From: an uncultured Eubacteriales bacterium
GTDB lineage: Bacteria; Bacillota; Clostridia; Christensenellales; Aristaeellaceae
Assembly (NCBI GenBank): GCA_900548125.1
Contig: URJN01000145.1
Span: forward strand, 1 to 5,829
Length of the DNA stretch: 5,829 nt
Reading direction: 5' to 3'
Shown here: positions 5,413 through 5,829 of the stretch, piece by piece
Position numbering within the stretch: the first letter of the stretch is position 1
Layout of the letters: each line of letters starts with the position of its first letter
Program-made: the position numbers and the translations under genes
Notes under the pieces: generated by a model
Told to the model about the DNA's origin: nothing
Databases searched by the model: none
What the model saw: the letters and a program-made list of their open reading frames with translations, nothing else

Positions 5413-5829
5413 TTACCGGCATGATTCTTCGTCCTTTTTTTCTTCCTCAAACATCGCCCGAACAGTCGGCGCATTGCGGGTCAGTTTCTTGATGCTCAGC
5501 TCTTCCGCCTTGTTGTTTGCCAACCGCAGGTTGTTTTCCGACGAAAGCAGCGCATCCTTTGTTTTTTGCAGATGAGTGATGGTCTTGTCGATTTCTTCAA
5601 TCGCCGTCGCGAACCGCTGGCTCGCCATGCGATAGTTGCGCGAAAACCCTTCCTTAAAGGTATTCATATTCTCCTCAAAGTTCCGGATATCGAGCTGCTG
5701 GTTTTGAACAATCTGCAATTCCTGACGATAGCGCAGGGTATTCTGTGCCGCGTTTCGAAGCAGCGTGATGATTGGAATGAAGAACTGCGGGCGAATGACG
5801 TACATCTTCGGGTATCGATACGACACGTC
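5413..5829 (-). CDS. DUF2130 domain protein, C-terminal part only (cut by the right window edge)
   Basis: The 138 visible residues match the C-terminal half of the DUF2130 domain, a family of about 400-470 aa with unknown biochemical role and a long coiled coil before the domain. Recognisable stretches are YPKMYVIRPQFFIPIITLLR near the visible start, then NFEENMNTFKEGF, ATAIEEIDKTITHLQKTKDA, SSENNLRLANNKAEELSIKK and LTRNAPTVRAMF, followed by a charged tail (EEEKKDEESCR) and a TAA stop at 5413-5415. The frame is open to the last base of the window; a GTG at 5824-5826 is an internal valine, not a start. The helical, charged composition suggests a continuing coiled coil and self-assembly; no membrane segment or signal peptide is visible in this part. 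It lies 232 bases upstream of the hydrolase gene, which has its own promoter, so the two are probably separate units. No strong terminator follows it; the best candidate is the weak stem CAAAA-AGCG-TTTTG (5385-5398). Confidence 0.93.
   Translation of the reverse strand, partial: DVSYRYPKMYVIRPQFFIPIITLLRNAAQNTLRYRQELQIVQNQQLDIRNFEENMNTFKEGFSRNYRMASQRFATAIEEIDKTITHLQKTKDALLSSENNLRLANNKAEELSIKKLTRNAPTVRAMFEEEKKDEESCR

Noticed and set aside
2628..5492. A 954-codon open frame on the plus strand across the hydrolase gene.
   Set aside because: It is in exact antisense codon register with a clear GH3 gene that has a signal peptide, RBS and catalytic motifs. Its openness follows from missing TTA, CTA and TCA codons in the sense gene, and its translation resembles no known protein.
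1..5829. CRISPR arrays, tRNA or rRNA genes, toxin-antitoxin or defence gene clusters.
   Set aside because: No regularly spaced repeats, cloverleaf-like sequences or matching protein families were seen on either strand.

Overview
This window looks like a chromosomal stretch of a moderately GC-rich, Gram-positive-type gut Clostridia (Oscillospirales/Christensenellales-like). That placement is inferred from the protein styles: a Clostridia-type glycosyltransferase 2, a secreted glycoside hydrolase family 3 enzyme with an EF-hand-like loop, a short PrsA/SurA-like secreted protein, DUF2130, and a clostridial-type IS1182 transposase remnant. AGGAG-type ribosome binding sites agree with it. The exact genus cannot be read from the sequence.

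Every recognisable gene lies on the minus strand, so transcription runs from high to low coordinates. In that order: (1) the C-terminal part of a DUF2130 coiled-coil protein, cut by the window edge (5413-5829); (2) a 232-base intergenic region with a TATAAT-type promoter; (3) a secreted family 3 glycoside hydrolase, beta-glucosidase-like, 797 aa (2787-5180); (4) a 145-base gap holding a GC-rich stem-loop that can fold in two mutually exclusive ways; (5) a secreted, acidic SurA/PrsA-like protein of 242 aa without a parvulin domain (1913-2641); (6) a GT2 glycosyltransferase of 338 aa starting 33 bases later (863-1879); (7) a perfect 12-bp terminator hairpin (768-805); (8) a heavily decayed IS1182-type transposase, in at least four reading-frame pieces, running off the left edge (1-747).

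The SurA-like gene and the glycosyltransferase are close enough to be one transcription unit. The hydrolase has its own promoter and probably its own terminator or attenuator, which may let some transcripts read on into the SurA-like gene. A shared role in cell-envelope or glycan work (secreted sugar hydrolase, secreted chaperone-like protein, cytoplasmic-side glycosyltransferase) is plausible but is inference only.

I found no CRISPR array, tRNA, rRNA or defence system, and nothing that amounts to a clear new multi-gene system. The points most worth a second look are the alternative-fold hairpin between the hydrolase and the SurA-like gene, the loss of the parvulin domain, the variant catalytic-loop motifs of the hydrolase, and the reconstructable transposase fossil beside a terminator.
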